From: Streptomyces sp. RB17
GTDB lineage: Bacteria; Actinomycetota; Actinomycetes; Streptomycetales; Streptomycetaceae
Reading direction: 5' to 3'
DNA: 64,000 nucleotides
Assembly: GCF_009604455.1 (NCBI RefSeq)
Contig: NZ_WEGL01000004.1
Span: 248,001-312,000 of the forward strand
Shown here piece after piece: positions 15,745 through 26,014 of the stretch. Positions within the stretch are counted from its first letter, which is position 1; the number at the start of each line of letters is the position of its first letter. A program made the translations under genes and the position numbers. Below the pieces are notes generated by a model. It made no database searches and was not told the origin of the DNA. It saw only the letters and a list, made by a program, of their open reading frames with translations.

Positions 15745-16875
15745 GTGAAGATCCGGGTGGAACGCGACGTACTCGCGGAGGCAGTGGCGTGGGCGGCACG
15801 CAGCCTCCCGGCCCGTCCGCCGGCGCCTGTCCTCGCCGGCCTTCTGCTCAAGGCCGAGGACGGCCAGCTGAGCCTGTCGAGCTTCGATTACGAGGTCTCC
15901 GCGCGCGTGTCGGTGGAAGCCGAGGTCGAGGAGGAGGGCACCGTCCTCGTCTCCGGCCGGCTGCTCGCCGACATCTCGCGCGCTCTCCCCAACCGGCCGG
16001 TGGAGATTTCCACAGACGGTGTACGGGCGACCGTGGTCTGTGGATCCTCCCGGTTCACCCTGCACACCCTGCCGGTGGAGGAGTACCCGGCGCTGCCGCA
16101 GATGCCGAACGCCACCGGCACCGTCCCCGGCGAGGTCTTCGCGGCCGCCGCGTCCCAGGTGGCCATCGCCGCCGGCCGGGACGACACGCTGCCCGTGCTC
16201 ACCGGTGTGCGCATCGAGATCGAGGGCGACACGGTCACCCTGGCGTCCACCGACCGCTACCGCTTCGCCGTCCGCGAGTTCCTGTGGAAGCCGGAGAACC
16301 CGGACGCCTCCGCGGTCGCCCTGGTGCCTGCCAAGACGCTCCTGGACACCGCCAAGTCGCTCGGTGCCGGTGACAGCGTGACGCTGGCGCTGTCCGGGTC
16401 GGGCGCGGGCGAGGGCCTGATCGGTTTCGAGGGCGCGGGGCGTCGTACGACCACGCGGCTGCTCGAGGGTGACCTGCCGAAGTACCGCACGCTGTTCCCG
16501 ACCGAGTTCAACTCCGTCGCCGTGATCGAGACCGCGCCCTTCGTGGAGGCCGTCAAGCGTGTGGCGCTGGTGGCCGAGCGGAACACTCCGGTGCGGCTGA
16601 GCTTCGAGCAGGGCGTGCTGATCCTGGAGGCCGGGTCCAGCGACGACGCACAGGCTGTGGAAAGGGTCGACGCCCAGCTGGACGGCGACGACATCTCCAT
16701 CGCCTTCAACCCGACGTTCCTGCTGGACGGTCTGAGCGCGATCGATTCCCCGGTGGCTCAGCTGTCGTTCACGACGTCCACGAAGCCGGCGCTGCTCAGC
16801 GGGAAGCCGGCGGTGGATGCCGAGGCCGACGACGCGTACAAGTACCTGATCATGCCGGTGCGGCTCAGCGGCTGA
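15745..16875 (+). CDS. dnaN: DNA polymerase III beta sliding clamp
   Basis: A 376-residue clamp with three repeated domains of about 125 residues each. It begins VKIRVERDVLAEAVAWAARS and ends KYLIMPVRLSG, where the final segment forms part of the partner-binding pocket. It encircles DNA and tethers the replicative polymerase. The GTG start is preceded by GGAGG around 15730. A DnaA-core-containing sequence occurs inside the gene near 16655. Confidence 0.97.
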   Translation: MKIRVERDVLAEAVAWAARSLPARPPAPVLAGLLLKAEDGQLSLSSFDYEVSARVSVEAEVEEEGTVLVSGRLLADISRALPNRPVEISTDGVRATVVCGSSRFTLHTLPVEEYPALPQMPNATGTVPGEVFAAAASQVAIAAGRDDTLPVLTGVRIEIEGDTVTLASTDRYRFAVREFLWKPENPDASAVALVPAKTLLDTAKSLGAGDSVTLALSGSGAGEGLIGFEGAGRRTTTRLLEGDLPKYRTLFPTEFNSVAVIETAPFVEAVKRVALVAERNTPVRLSFEQGVLILEAGSSDDAQAVERVDAQLDGDDISIAFNPTFLLDGLSAIDSPVAQLSFTTSTKPALLSGKPAVDAEADDAYKYLIMPVRLSG

Positions 16876-16879
16876 CCGG

Positions 16880-16888
16880 TTGTCCACA
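16880..16888 (+). other. Perfect DnaA box after dnaN
   Basis: TTGTCCACA begins 5 bases after the dnaN stop. A second box, CTGTCCACA, lies at 16955-16963. A TTGACA at 16893-16898 could be a -35 for gnd, but the matching -10 is poor. Confidence 0.7.
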
Positions 16889-17096
16889 GCTGTTGACAGT
16901 GCCGGGTATCTGTTGTGGGTGCCCGGTGCTGTTGCAGGGCGGCGGTCCGCGAGACTGTCCACAGCTGCGAAATCCGCAGGTCAGGGGCCCAACGCATGAG
17001 CGCGTATGCCCACAACTGTGCGTGACGGGGCGGGTTTAGGCTCGCCTTCGGCACCTCGTGCCTCTCACGCCACAGCGACCTTAAGGAACACAACTG

Positions 17097-17972
17097 ATGG
17101 AGCTCGGTCTCGTCGGCCTCGGCAAGATGGGCGGCAACATGCGCGAGCGGATCCGCCGCGCGGGCCACACCGTCATCGGATACGACCGCAACGCGGACCT
17201 CGCGGATGTCCACAGCCTGGAAGAGCTGGTGGGCAAGCTCAGCGGTCCGCGCGTGGTCTGGGTGATGGTCCCGGCCGGCGAGCCCACCCAGACGACCATC
17301 GACCAGCTGGCGGAGCTGCTGGAGGCCGGTGACGTGGTCGTGGACGGCGGCAACTCCCGCTGGACGGACGACGAGAAGCACGCCGCGGAGCTGGCTGCCA
17401 AGGGCATAGGCTTCGTCGACTGCGGCGTCTCCGGCGGCGTCTGGGGCCTGGAGAACGGGTACGCGCTGATGTACGGCGGCGACGTCGAGAACGTCGCCAA
17501 GGTGCAGCCGATCTTCGACGCGCTGAAGCCGGAGGGCGACTTCGGTTCGGTGCACGCGGGCAAGGTCGGTGCGGGCCACTTCGCGAAGATGGTCCACAAC
17601 GGCATCGAGTACGCGATGATGCAGGCCTACGCCGAGGGCTGGGAGCTGCTGGAGAAGGTCGACTCCGTGGAGAACGTCCGCGAGGTCTTCCGCTCCTGGC
17701 AGGAGGGCACCGTCATCCGCTCCTGGCTGCTCGACCTCGCGGTCAACGCGCTGGACGACGACGAGCACCTGGAGGGCCTGCGCGGTCATGCACAGGACTC
17801 CGGTGAGGGACGCTGGACTGTGGAGGCCGCGATCGACAACGCGGTGCCGCTGCCGGCGATCACCGCGTCGCTGTTCGCGCGGTTCTCCTCGCGCCAGGAG
17901 GACTCGCCGCAGATGAAGATGATCGCCGCGCTGCGGAACCAGTTCGGCGGGCACGCCGTAGAGAAGAAGTAA
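17097..17972 (+). CDS. gnd: 6-phosphogluconate dehydrogenase, short (decarboxylating) type
   Basis: A 291-residue enzyme, shorter than the common 470-residue form and matching the short single-domain-tail class. The dinucleotide-binding GLVGLGKMGGNM is at the N-terminus. The substrate-binding motifs are DGGNSRW (about 82-88), GVSGGVWGLENGYALMYGG (about 111-129) and the catalytic KMVHNGIEYAMMQ region. It oxidises 6-phosphogluconate to ribulose-5-phosphate and CO2. The gene is regularly found between dnaN and recF in Streptomyces; a link to replication is not known. Confidence 0.92.
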   Translation: MELGLVGLGKMGGNMRERIRRAGHTVIGYDRNADLADVHSLEELVGKLSGPRVVWVMVPAGEPTQTTIDQLAELLEAGDVVVDGGNSRWTDDEKHAAELAAKGIGFVDCGVSGGVWGLENGYALMYGGDVENVAKVQPIFDALKPEGDFGSVHAGKVGAGHFAKMVHNGIEYAMMQAYAEGWELLEKVDSVENVREVFRSWQEGTVIRSWLLDLAVNALDDDEHLEGLRGHAQDSGEGRWTVEAAIDNAVPLPAITASLFARFSSRQEDSPQMKMIAALRNQFGGHAVEKK

Positions 17973-18010
17973 TCCACAGGGATCCGCGGGGATCCACAGG
18001 GATCCGCAGG
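17971..18010. repeat. Four phased 10-bp repeats, GATCCRCRGG
   Basis: Four head-to-tail copies of a 10-bp unit alternate ATCCACAGG and ATCCGCGGG/ATCCGCAGG forms from the gnd stop codon. Two copies contain the DnaA core TCCACA. One helical turn per unit puts all copies on one DNA face. Confidence 0.8.
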
Positions 18011-18027
18011 GCTCGCCCCCGCGAGCC
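18010..18027 (+). terminator. Hairpin between gnd and recF
   Basis: A perfect 7-bp stem, GGCTCGC/GCGAGCC, with a CCCC loop directly after the 10-bp repeats. It is short and could be a weak terminator or a protein-bound element. Confidence 0.5.
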
Positions 18028-18076
18028 TCCCGATCCACAGTCCATCAGCACTCTGGGGAAGGCCGGCGAAACGACC

Positions 18077-19198
18077 ATGCACGTCACGCATCTTTCGCTG
18101 GCCGACTTCCGCTCGTACGCCCGGGCCGAGGTTCCGCTCGACCCGGGCGTCACCGCCTTCGTCGGCCCCAACGGGCAGGGCAAGACCAACCTGGTGGAAG
18201 CGGTCGGATACCTTGCCACGCTAGGCAGCCACCGGGTCGCCTCCGACGCCCCCCTCGTGCGCATGGGCGCCGAGCGGGCCGTCATCCGGGCGCAGGTCCG
18301 GCAGGGTGAGCGGCAGCAGCTGGTCGAGCTGGAGCTGAACCCCGGCAAGGCCAATCGCGCCCGCATCAACCGGTCCTCGCAGGTCAGACCGAGGGACGTG
18401 CTGGGGATCGTACGGACTGTGCTGTTCGCGCCCGAGGATCTCGCCCTCGTCAAGGGCGACCCGGGCGAACGGCGACGGTTCCTCGACGAGCTGATCACGG
18501 CCCGGTCGCCGCGCATGGCCGGGGTGCGTTCCGACTACGAGCGGGTTCTCAAGCAGCGCAACACGCTTCTCAAGACGGCGGCTCTCGCGCGCCGGCACGG
18601 CGGGCGGTCCATGGATCTGTCCACGCTCGACGTCTGGGACCAGCATCTCGCGCGCGCGGGCGCCGAGTTGCTCGCCCAGCGGCTGGACCTGATCGCCGCG
18701 CTGCAGCCACTGGCCGACAAGGCGTACGAGCAGCTGGCCCCCGGCGGCGGGCCGCTGGCGCTGGAGTACAAGCCGTCCGCGCCCGGCGAGGCCCACGCGC
18801 GCGAGGATCTCTGCGCCCAGATGATGGCGGCGCTGGCGGAGGCGCGTAAGCAGGAGATCGAGCGCGGTGTCACCCTCGTAGGTCCCCATCGGGACGATTT
18901 GGTTCTCAAACTCGGTCAGCTGCCCGCCAAGGGCTACGCCTCCCACGGCGAGTCCTGGTCCTATGCCCTTGCCCTGCGCCTGGCCTCCTACGACCTGCTG
19001 CGGGCCGAGGGCAACGAGCCGGTGCTGGTCCTGGACGACGTCTTCGCCGAGCTGGACACGCGCCGGCGGGAGCGGCTGGCCGAGTTGGTCGCGCCCGGCG
19101 AGCAGGTGCTGGTCACCGCCGCCGTGGACGACGACGTACCGGATGTACTTGCGGGGGCGCGGTACGCCGTGTCCGGCGGGACGGTGGAACGCGTATGA
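18077..19198 (+). CDS. recF: DNA replication and repair protein RecF
   Basis: A 373-residue SMC-like ATPase. Walker A GPNGQGKTN is at about 34-42. The ABC-type signature region is HGESWSYALALRLA (about 290-303), and Walker B VLVLDDVFAELD is at about 317-328. It helps RecR and RecO load RecA at gaps. It overlaps dciA by four bases (ATGA). Confidence 0.95.
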   Translation: MHVTHLSLADFRSYARAEVPLDPGVTAFVGPNGQGKTNLVEAVGYLATLGSHRVASDAPLVRMGAERAVIRAQVRQGERQQLVELELNPGKANRARINRSSQVRPRDVLGIVRTVLFAPEDLALVKGDPGERRRFLDELITARSPRMAGVRSDYERVLKQRNTLLKTAALARRHGGRSMDLSTLDVWDQHLARAGAELLAQRLDLIAALQPLADKAYEQLAPGGGPLALEYKPSAPGEAHAREDLCAQMMAALAEARKQEIERGVTLVGPHRDDLVLKLGQLPAKGYASHGESWSYALALRLASYDLLRAEGNEPVLVLDDVFAELDTRRRERLAELVAPGEQVLVTAAVDDDVPDVLAGARYAVSGGTVERV

Positions 19199-19767
19199 GC
19201 ACCGTCGAGCCCACCCCGCAGAACCCGAAGAAGCAGAACCCGCAGAACTCGCAGAAGACCGGCGACGAACCCTCCGGTGTCGACCTCGCGCGCGTGGCGT
19301 TGCGTGCGGCGAAGGAACAGGCACGCGCGCGTGGTGACGCGGCGCGGCAGAAGAAGCAGGCCCGGCGCGGGGGCGGACTGCGCTCCGGCGCGCGCGCCGA
19401 CGGCCGCGACCCGATGGCGCTGGGCGCCGCGATCAACCGGCTGCTGACCGAGCGCGGCTGGGAGACCCCTGCGGCGGTGGGTGGGGTGATGGGCCGCTGG
19501 CCGCAGATCGTCGGTGAGGACCTGGCCAAACACTGCGTGCCGCAGCGGTACGACGAGGACGAGCGCGTGCTGGTCGTGAGCTGCGACTCGACGGCCTGGG
19601 CGACCCAGCTGCGCCACCTCGCGCCCGCGCTGGTCGCCCGCCTCAACGAGGACCTGGGGCACGGCACCGTACGGTTGATCAAGGTGCTCAATCCGGGCGG
19701 TCCGGCCCGGCGCTACGGCCCGCTGCGGGCTCCGGGGAGCTCCGGGCCCGGCGATACGTACGGGTGA
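19195..19767 (+). CDS. dciA: DciA-family (DUF721) helicase-associated protein
   Basis: A 190-residue protein with a disordered, Lys/Arg-rich N-terminus and a C-terminal DUF721 domain (about 75-175, core VMGRWPQIVGEDLAKHC and STAWATQLRHL). DUF721 proteins are DciA, the replicative helicase operator used by bacteria without DnaC; the mycobacterial homologue is encoded at the same place between recF and gyrB. It is therefore predicted to act with DnaB at oriC. It is translationally coupled to recF. Confidence 0.9.
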   Translation: MSTVEPTPQNPKKQNPQNSQKTGDEPSGVDLARVALRAAKEQARARGDAARQKKQARRGGGLRSGARADGRDPMALGAAINRLLTERGWETPAAVGGVMGRWPQIVGEDLAKHCVPQRYDEDERVLVVSCDSTAWATQLRHLAPALVARLNEDLGHGTVRLIKVLNPGGPARRYGPLRAPGSSGPGDTYG

Positions 19768-20158
19768 CGTACATCACGTCGAAGGGTGGGGCCGCGCCGT
19801 CGGCGGGGCGCCGTATCACGGGTGCGGAGGGCCGCCGCGGCACCGGCGGAGCGTCATCTGACCCCCCAGTAGCCAAGGGTTGACGGCTCGAAGCGCTGAG
19901 TGCCGCTGTGAGCCCCTCGGAGCCCCCATCCATATATCGGGACCCGGTAGAGGCTGGTTCAGGGCGGCACATGAGGACTCAGGTACCGGCAAACCCCCAT
20001 CGATGTCAGACCTACCGGTAGACTGGAAGTCAATCCCGCCCCACTGTGGGGACCGCCCGGGAAAAGCTGAGCAACGCTGATCAAGGCTTACCACCGCAAC
20101 ATGCCGCAGCCGCTCCGGCAACCCTCCTTCAGAGGGGGTAACCCCAGGAGCCCGGCTC
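19768..20158. promoter_or_regulatory. gyrB upstream region
   Basis: 391 bases with no convincing gene. A TTGACG (19880) and TAGACT (20019) look like isolated promoter boxes but cannot be paired with normal spacing. The gyrBA promoter is expected here. Confidence 0.5.
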
Positions 20159-22255
20159 GTGCTGTGCCAGAAAGGGCGCTTCGTGGCCGATTCCGGCAAC
20201 CCCAACGAGAACATCCCGTCCACCGACGCCGGCGTGAACGGCGAGCCCGCCGAGGCCCCCGTGAACAGCGAGGCCGCAGCTTCTGCCTCCTACGACGCCA
20301 GCGCCATCACCGTGCTCGAAGGGCTGGACGCGGTCCGCAAGCGGCCCGGCATGTACATCGGTTCCACGGGCGAGCGCGGTCTGCACCACCTGGTGTACGA
20401 GGTCGTCGACAACTCGGTCGACGAGGCGCTGGCCGGGTACGCGGACACGATCGACGTCACGATCCTCGCCGACGGCGGCGTCCGGGTCGTCGACAACGGC
20501 CGTGGCATCCCGGTGGGCATCGTGCCCTCCGAGGGCAAGCCGGCGCTCGAGGTCGTGCTGACCGTGCTGCACGCGGGCGGCAAGTTCGGCGGCGGCGGTT
20601 ACGCCGTCTCCGGCGGTCTGCACGGTGTGGGCGTGTCCGTCGTGAACGCGCTGTCCACGAAGGTCTCCGTCGAGGTCAGGACCGACGGCCACCGGTGGAC
20701 GCAGGACTACAAGATGGGCGTCCCGACCGCCCCGCTCGTCCAGCACGAGGCGACCGAGGAGACGGGTACGTCGGTCACCTTCTGGGCCGACCCGGAGATC
20801 TTCGAGACCACCGAGTACTCCTTCGAGACGCTGTCGCGGCGTTTCCAGGAGATGGCGTTCCTCAACAAGGGCCTGACGATCAAGCTCACCGACGAGCGTG
20901 AGTCGGCGAAGGCCACCAGCGGTGCGGACGAGGCGGGTGCGGACGAGAAGGCCGAGGTCAAGACCGTCACGTACTACTACGAGGGCGGCATCGTCGACTT
21001 CGTGAAGTACCTCAACTCCCGCAAGGGAGATGTGGTCCACCCCACCGTCATCGACCTGGAGGCGGAGGACAAGGACAAGAGTCTGTCCCTCGAGGTCGCG
21101 ATGCAGTGGAACAGCGGCTACAGCGAGGGCGTGTACTCCTTCGCCAACATCATCCACACCCACGAGGGCGGTACGCACGAAGAGGGCTTCCGGGCCGCGC
21201 TGACGTCGCTGATCAACAAGTACGCGCGCGACAAGAAGCTGCTCCGGGAGAAGGACGACAACCTCACCGGTGACGACATCCGCGAGGGTCTGACCGCGAT
21301 CATCTCGGTCAAGCTGAGCGAGCCGCAGTTCGAGGGCCAGACCAAGACCAAGCTGGGCAACACGGAGGCCAAGACCTTCGTGCAGAAGGCGGTCTACGAA
21401 CACCTCAACGACTGGCTGGACCGCAACCCGGTCGAGGCGGCCGACATCATCCGCAAGGGCATCCAGGCGGCCACCGCGCGCGTGGCGGCCCGCAAGGCCC
21501 GCGACCTGACCCGCCGCAAGGGCCTGCTGGAGTCGGCGTCCCTGCCGGGCAAGCTCTCCGACTGCCAGTCGAACGACCCCACCAAGTGCGAGATCTTCAT
21601 CGTCGAGGGTGACTCCGCCGGCGGCTCGGCCAAGTCCGGCCGGAACCCGCAGTACCAGGCGATCCTCCCGATCCGCGGCAAGATCCTCAACGTGGAGAAG
21701 GCCAGGATCGACAAGATCCTGCAGAACCAGGAGATCCAGGCGCTGATCTCGGCCTTCGGCACGGGTGTGCACGAGGACTTCGACATCGAGAAGCTCCGCT
21801 ATCACAAGATCATCCTGATGGCGGACGCCGACGTCGACGGTCAGCACATCAGCACCCTGCTGCTGACCTTCCTGTTCCGTTTCATGCGGCCGCTGGTCGA
21901 GGCCGGGCACGTGTACCTGTCCCGTCCTCCGCTGTACAAGATCAAGTGGGGCCGGGACGACGTGGAGTACGCCTACTCCGACCGCGAGCGCGACGCCCTG
22001 ATCGAGTTGGGCCGCCAGCGCGGCAAGCGCGTACGCGAGGACTCGATCCAGCGCTTCAAGGGCCTCGGCGAGATGAACGCCGAGGAGCTGCGCGTGACCA
22101 CGATGGACCAGGAGCACCGGGTCCTCGGCCAGGTCACCCTGGACGACGCCGCCCAGGCCGACGACCTGTTCTCGGTCCTGATGGGCGAGGACGTCGAGGC
22201 GCGTCGCCAGTTCATCCAGCGCAACGCCAAGGACGTCCGCTTCCTCGACATCTGA
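20159..22255 (+). CDS. gyrB: DNA gyrase subunit B
   Basis: The 698-residue ATPase subunit of gyrase. The GHKL ATPase domain begins DASAITVLEGLDAVRKRPGM and includes DNGRGIPVG. The TOPRIM motifs are EGDSAGG and DADVDGQHI. The C-terminus ends VRFLDI. With GyrA it introduces negative supercoils. Two starts are plausible: GTG 20159 with AGGAG 8 bases upstream, giving MLCQKGRF..., and GTG 20183 with AAAGGG upstream, giving MADSGNPN.... I give the longer form because that N-terminus is, as I recall, also seen in other Streptomyces. Confidence 0.96.
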   Translation: MLCQKGRFVADSGNPNENIPSTDAGVNGEPAEAPVNSEAAASASYDASAITVLEGLDAVRKRPGMYIGSTGERGLHHLVYEVVDNSVDEALAGYADTIDVTILADGGVRVVDNGRGIPVGIVPSEGKPALEVVLTVLHAGGKFGGGGYAVSGGLHGVGVSVVNALSTKVSVEVRTDGHRWTQDYKMGVPTAPLVQHEATEETGTSVTFWADPEIFETTEYSFETLSRRFQEMAFLNKGLTIKLTDERESAKATSGADEAGADEKAEVKTVTYYYEGGIVDFVKYLNSRKGDVVHPTVIDLEAEDKDKSLSLEVAMQWNSGYSEGVYSFANIIHTHEGGTHEEGFRAALTSLINKYARDKKLLREKDDNLTGDDIREGLTAIISVKLSEPQFEGQTKTKLGNTEAKTFVQKAVYEHLNDWLDRNPVEAADIIRKGIQAATARVAARKARDLTRRKGLLESASLPGKLSDCQSNDPTKCEIFIVEGDSAGGSAKSGRNPQYQAILPIRGKILNVEKARIDKILQNQEIQALISAFGTGVHEDFDIEKLRYHKIILMADADVDGQHISTLLLTFLFRFMRPLVEAGHVYLSRPPLYKIKWGRDDVEYAYSDRERDALIELGRQRGKRVREDSIQRFKGLGEMNAEELRVTTMDQEHRVLGQVTLDDAAQADDLFSVLMGEDVEARRQFIQRNAKDVRFLDI

Positions 22256-22297
22256 GTCGGTCTCGGCTGACCGCACCAGGAAGGATCTTCACCAGCA

Positions 22298-24889
<2,592 letters not shown>

Positions 24890-24907
24890 CACGAGGAGAG
24901 AGTCATC

Positions 24908-25642
24908 GTGAGCGGAGCCACGGGCGCCGGATCGGCCGGTACCCCCACGGGTACGGACACGGACGGCGGCGGCCGTGGCTCCGCCGCGCACGGGGCGGGT
25001 GCGGGTGGCGCGACCGACCCGCACACGACCAACCTGCAGCCGGTGAAGGTGTCCTCGAAGGACTCCGCCGGCACGTCTGGATCCCAGGGGGGAACTGTGA
25101 CGGACACCCGAGGCCCGGCCGCGGCCGGCGAGGCGCAGTCGTCGTCTCCGCTCCCCGGTGAGCGGCACCCGGAGCAGCCCTCCGGGCCGTACCACCCGCC
25201 GCAGGCCTATCCCGCGCAGCCGCCCGCCGGAGCCGTACGACGGCCCCGTACCGGTGCGCGTACGGCTCCGCGCACCCGTAAGGCGCGGCTGCGGGTGGCC
25301 AAGGCCGACCCGTGGTCGGTGATGAAGGTCAGCTTCCTGCTCTCCATCGCGCTCGGCATCTGCACGATCGTCGCCTCGGCGGTGCTGTGGATGGTCATGG
25401 ACGCGATGGGCGTGTTCTCGACGGTGGGCGGCACGATCTCGGAGGCGACCGGCTCGAACGAGGGGAACGGCTTCGACCTCCAGGCCTTCCTTTCGCTCCC
25501 CCACGTCCTGACGTTCACGACGATCATCGCGGTCATCGACGTGGTCCTGGCCACCGCGCTCGCGACGCTCGGCGCGTTCATCTACAACCTCTCCGCGGGC
25601 TTCGTGGGCGGCATCGAACTGACCCTGGCCGAGGACGAGTGA
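24908..25642 (+). CDS. DUF3566 transmembrane protein
   Basis: A 244-residue protein with a long Gly/Ala/Pro-rich cytoplasmic N-terminus (1-135) and two membrane helices (about 143-165 and 205-230) enclosing a short outside loop. DUF3566 genes follow gyrA in most actinomycetes, including mycobacteria (Rv0007). The function is not established; the location suggests a link to cell growth or division. It starts 18 bases after gyrA and is probably in the same transcript. Confidence 0.88.
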   Translation: MSGATGAGSAGTPTGTDTDGGGRGSAAHGAGAGGATDPHTTNLQPVKVSSKDSAGTSGSQGGTVTDTRGPAAAGEAQSSSPLPGERHPEQPSGPYHPPQAYPAQPPAGAVRRPRTGARTAPRTRKARLRVAKADPWSVMKVSFLLSIALGICTIVASAVLWMVMDAMGVFSTVGGTISEATGSNEGNGFDLQAFLSLPHVLTFTTIIAVIDVVLATALATLGAFIYNLSAGFVGGIELTLAEDE

Positions 25643-25685
25643 CCCGTCCACCGGCACGCTTGTGATGGTCCCCCGACAACCGATT

Positions 25686-25714
25686 TTGGGACTGCCGTGG
25701 TCGTGCGCTAATCT
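25686..25714 (+). promoter_or_regulatory. Promoter of tRNA-Ile
   Basis: -35 TTGGGA (25686-25691), a 17-base spacer and -10 TAATCT (25709-25714). The tRNA begins about 40 bases downstream. Confidence 0.65.
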
Positions 25715-25754
25715 TCAGGAGTCAGCGCGCGGGACACACACCGCACAGCGCGGC

Positions 25755-25831
25755 GGGGCTATAGCTCAGTTGGTTAGAGCGCATCCCTGATAAGGATGAG
25801 GCCACAGGTTCAAATCCTGTTAGCCCCACCA
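25755..25831 (+). tRNA. tRNA-Ile (GAT)
   Basis: A 77-base cloverleaf with acceptor stem GGGGCTA/TAGCCCC, D-loop AGCTCAGTTGGTTAGAGC, anticodon GAT in CTGATAA, and T-arm GGTTCAAATCC. The 3' CCA is encoded. It marks the left edge of the variable gene section. Confidence 0.97.
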
Positions 25832-25835
25832 GCAC

Positions 25836-25869
25836 GAAGACCCCCGGTCCGGATGGATCGGGGGTCTTC
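25836..25869 (+). terminator. Terminator after tRNA-Ile
   Basis: A perfect 11-bp stem (25836-25846 with 25859-25869) with a 12-base loop, starting 5 bases after the CCA end. Confidence 0.85.
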
Positions 25870-26014
25870 GGCGTATACGGCGGAAGAACGCCGTATGAGA
25901 AAAGGCCCGACCGCTGGCGACGGGGGATGCACCAGCGATCGGGCTGTGGCCAAGGGTAACAAGCCCGGAGGCCTCGCGGGGGGAAGTCGGGCGGGAATAA
26001 GTCAGGTTGGCCGA

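Noticed and set aside
20129..22276. A 715-codon open frame opposite gyrB
   Set aside because: Antisense shadow of gyrB; no domain and no ribosome-binding site.
25755..25831. tRNA-Ile as an attachment site of an integrated element
   Set aside because: No second copy of the tRNA 3' end was found by eye up to tRNA-Ala, and no integrase gene is present.
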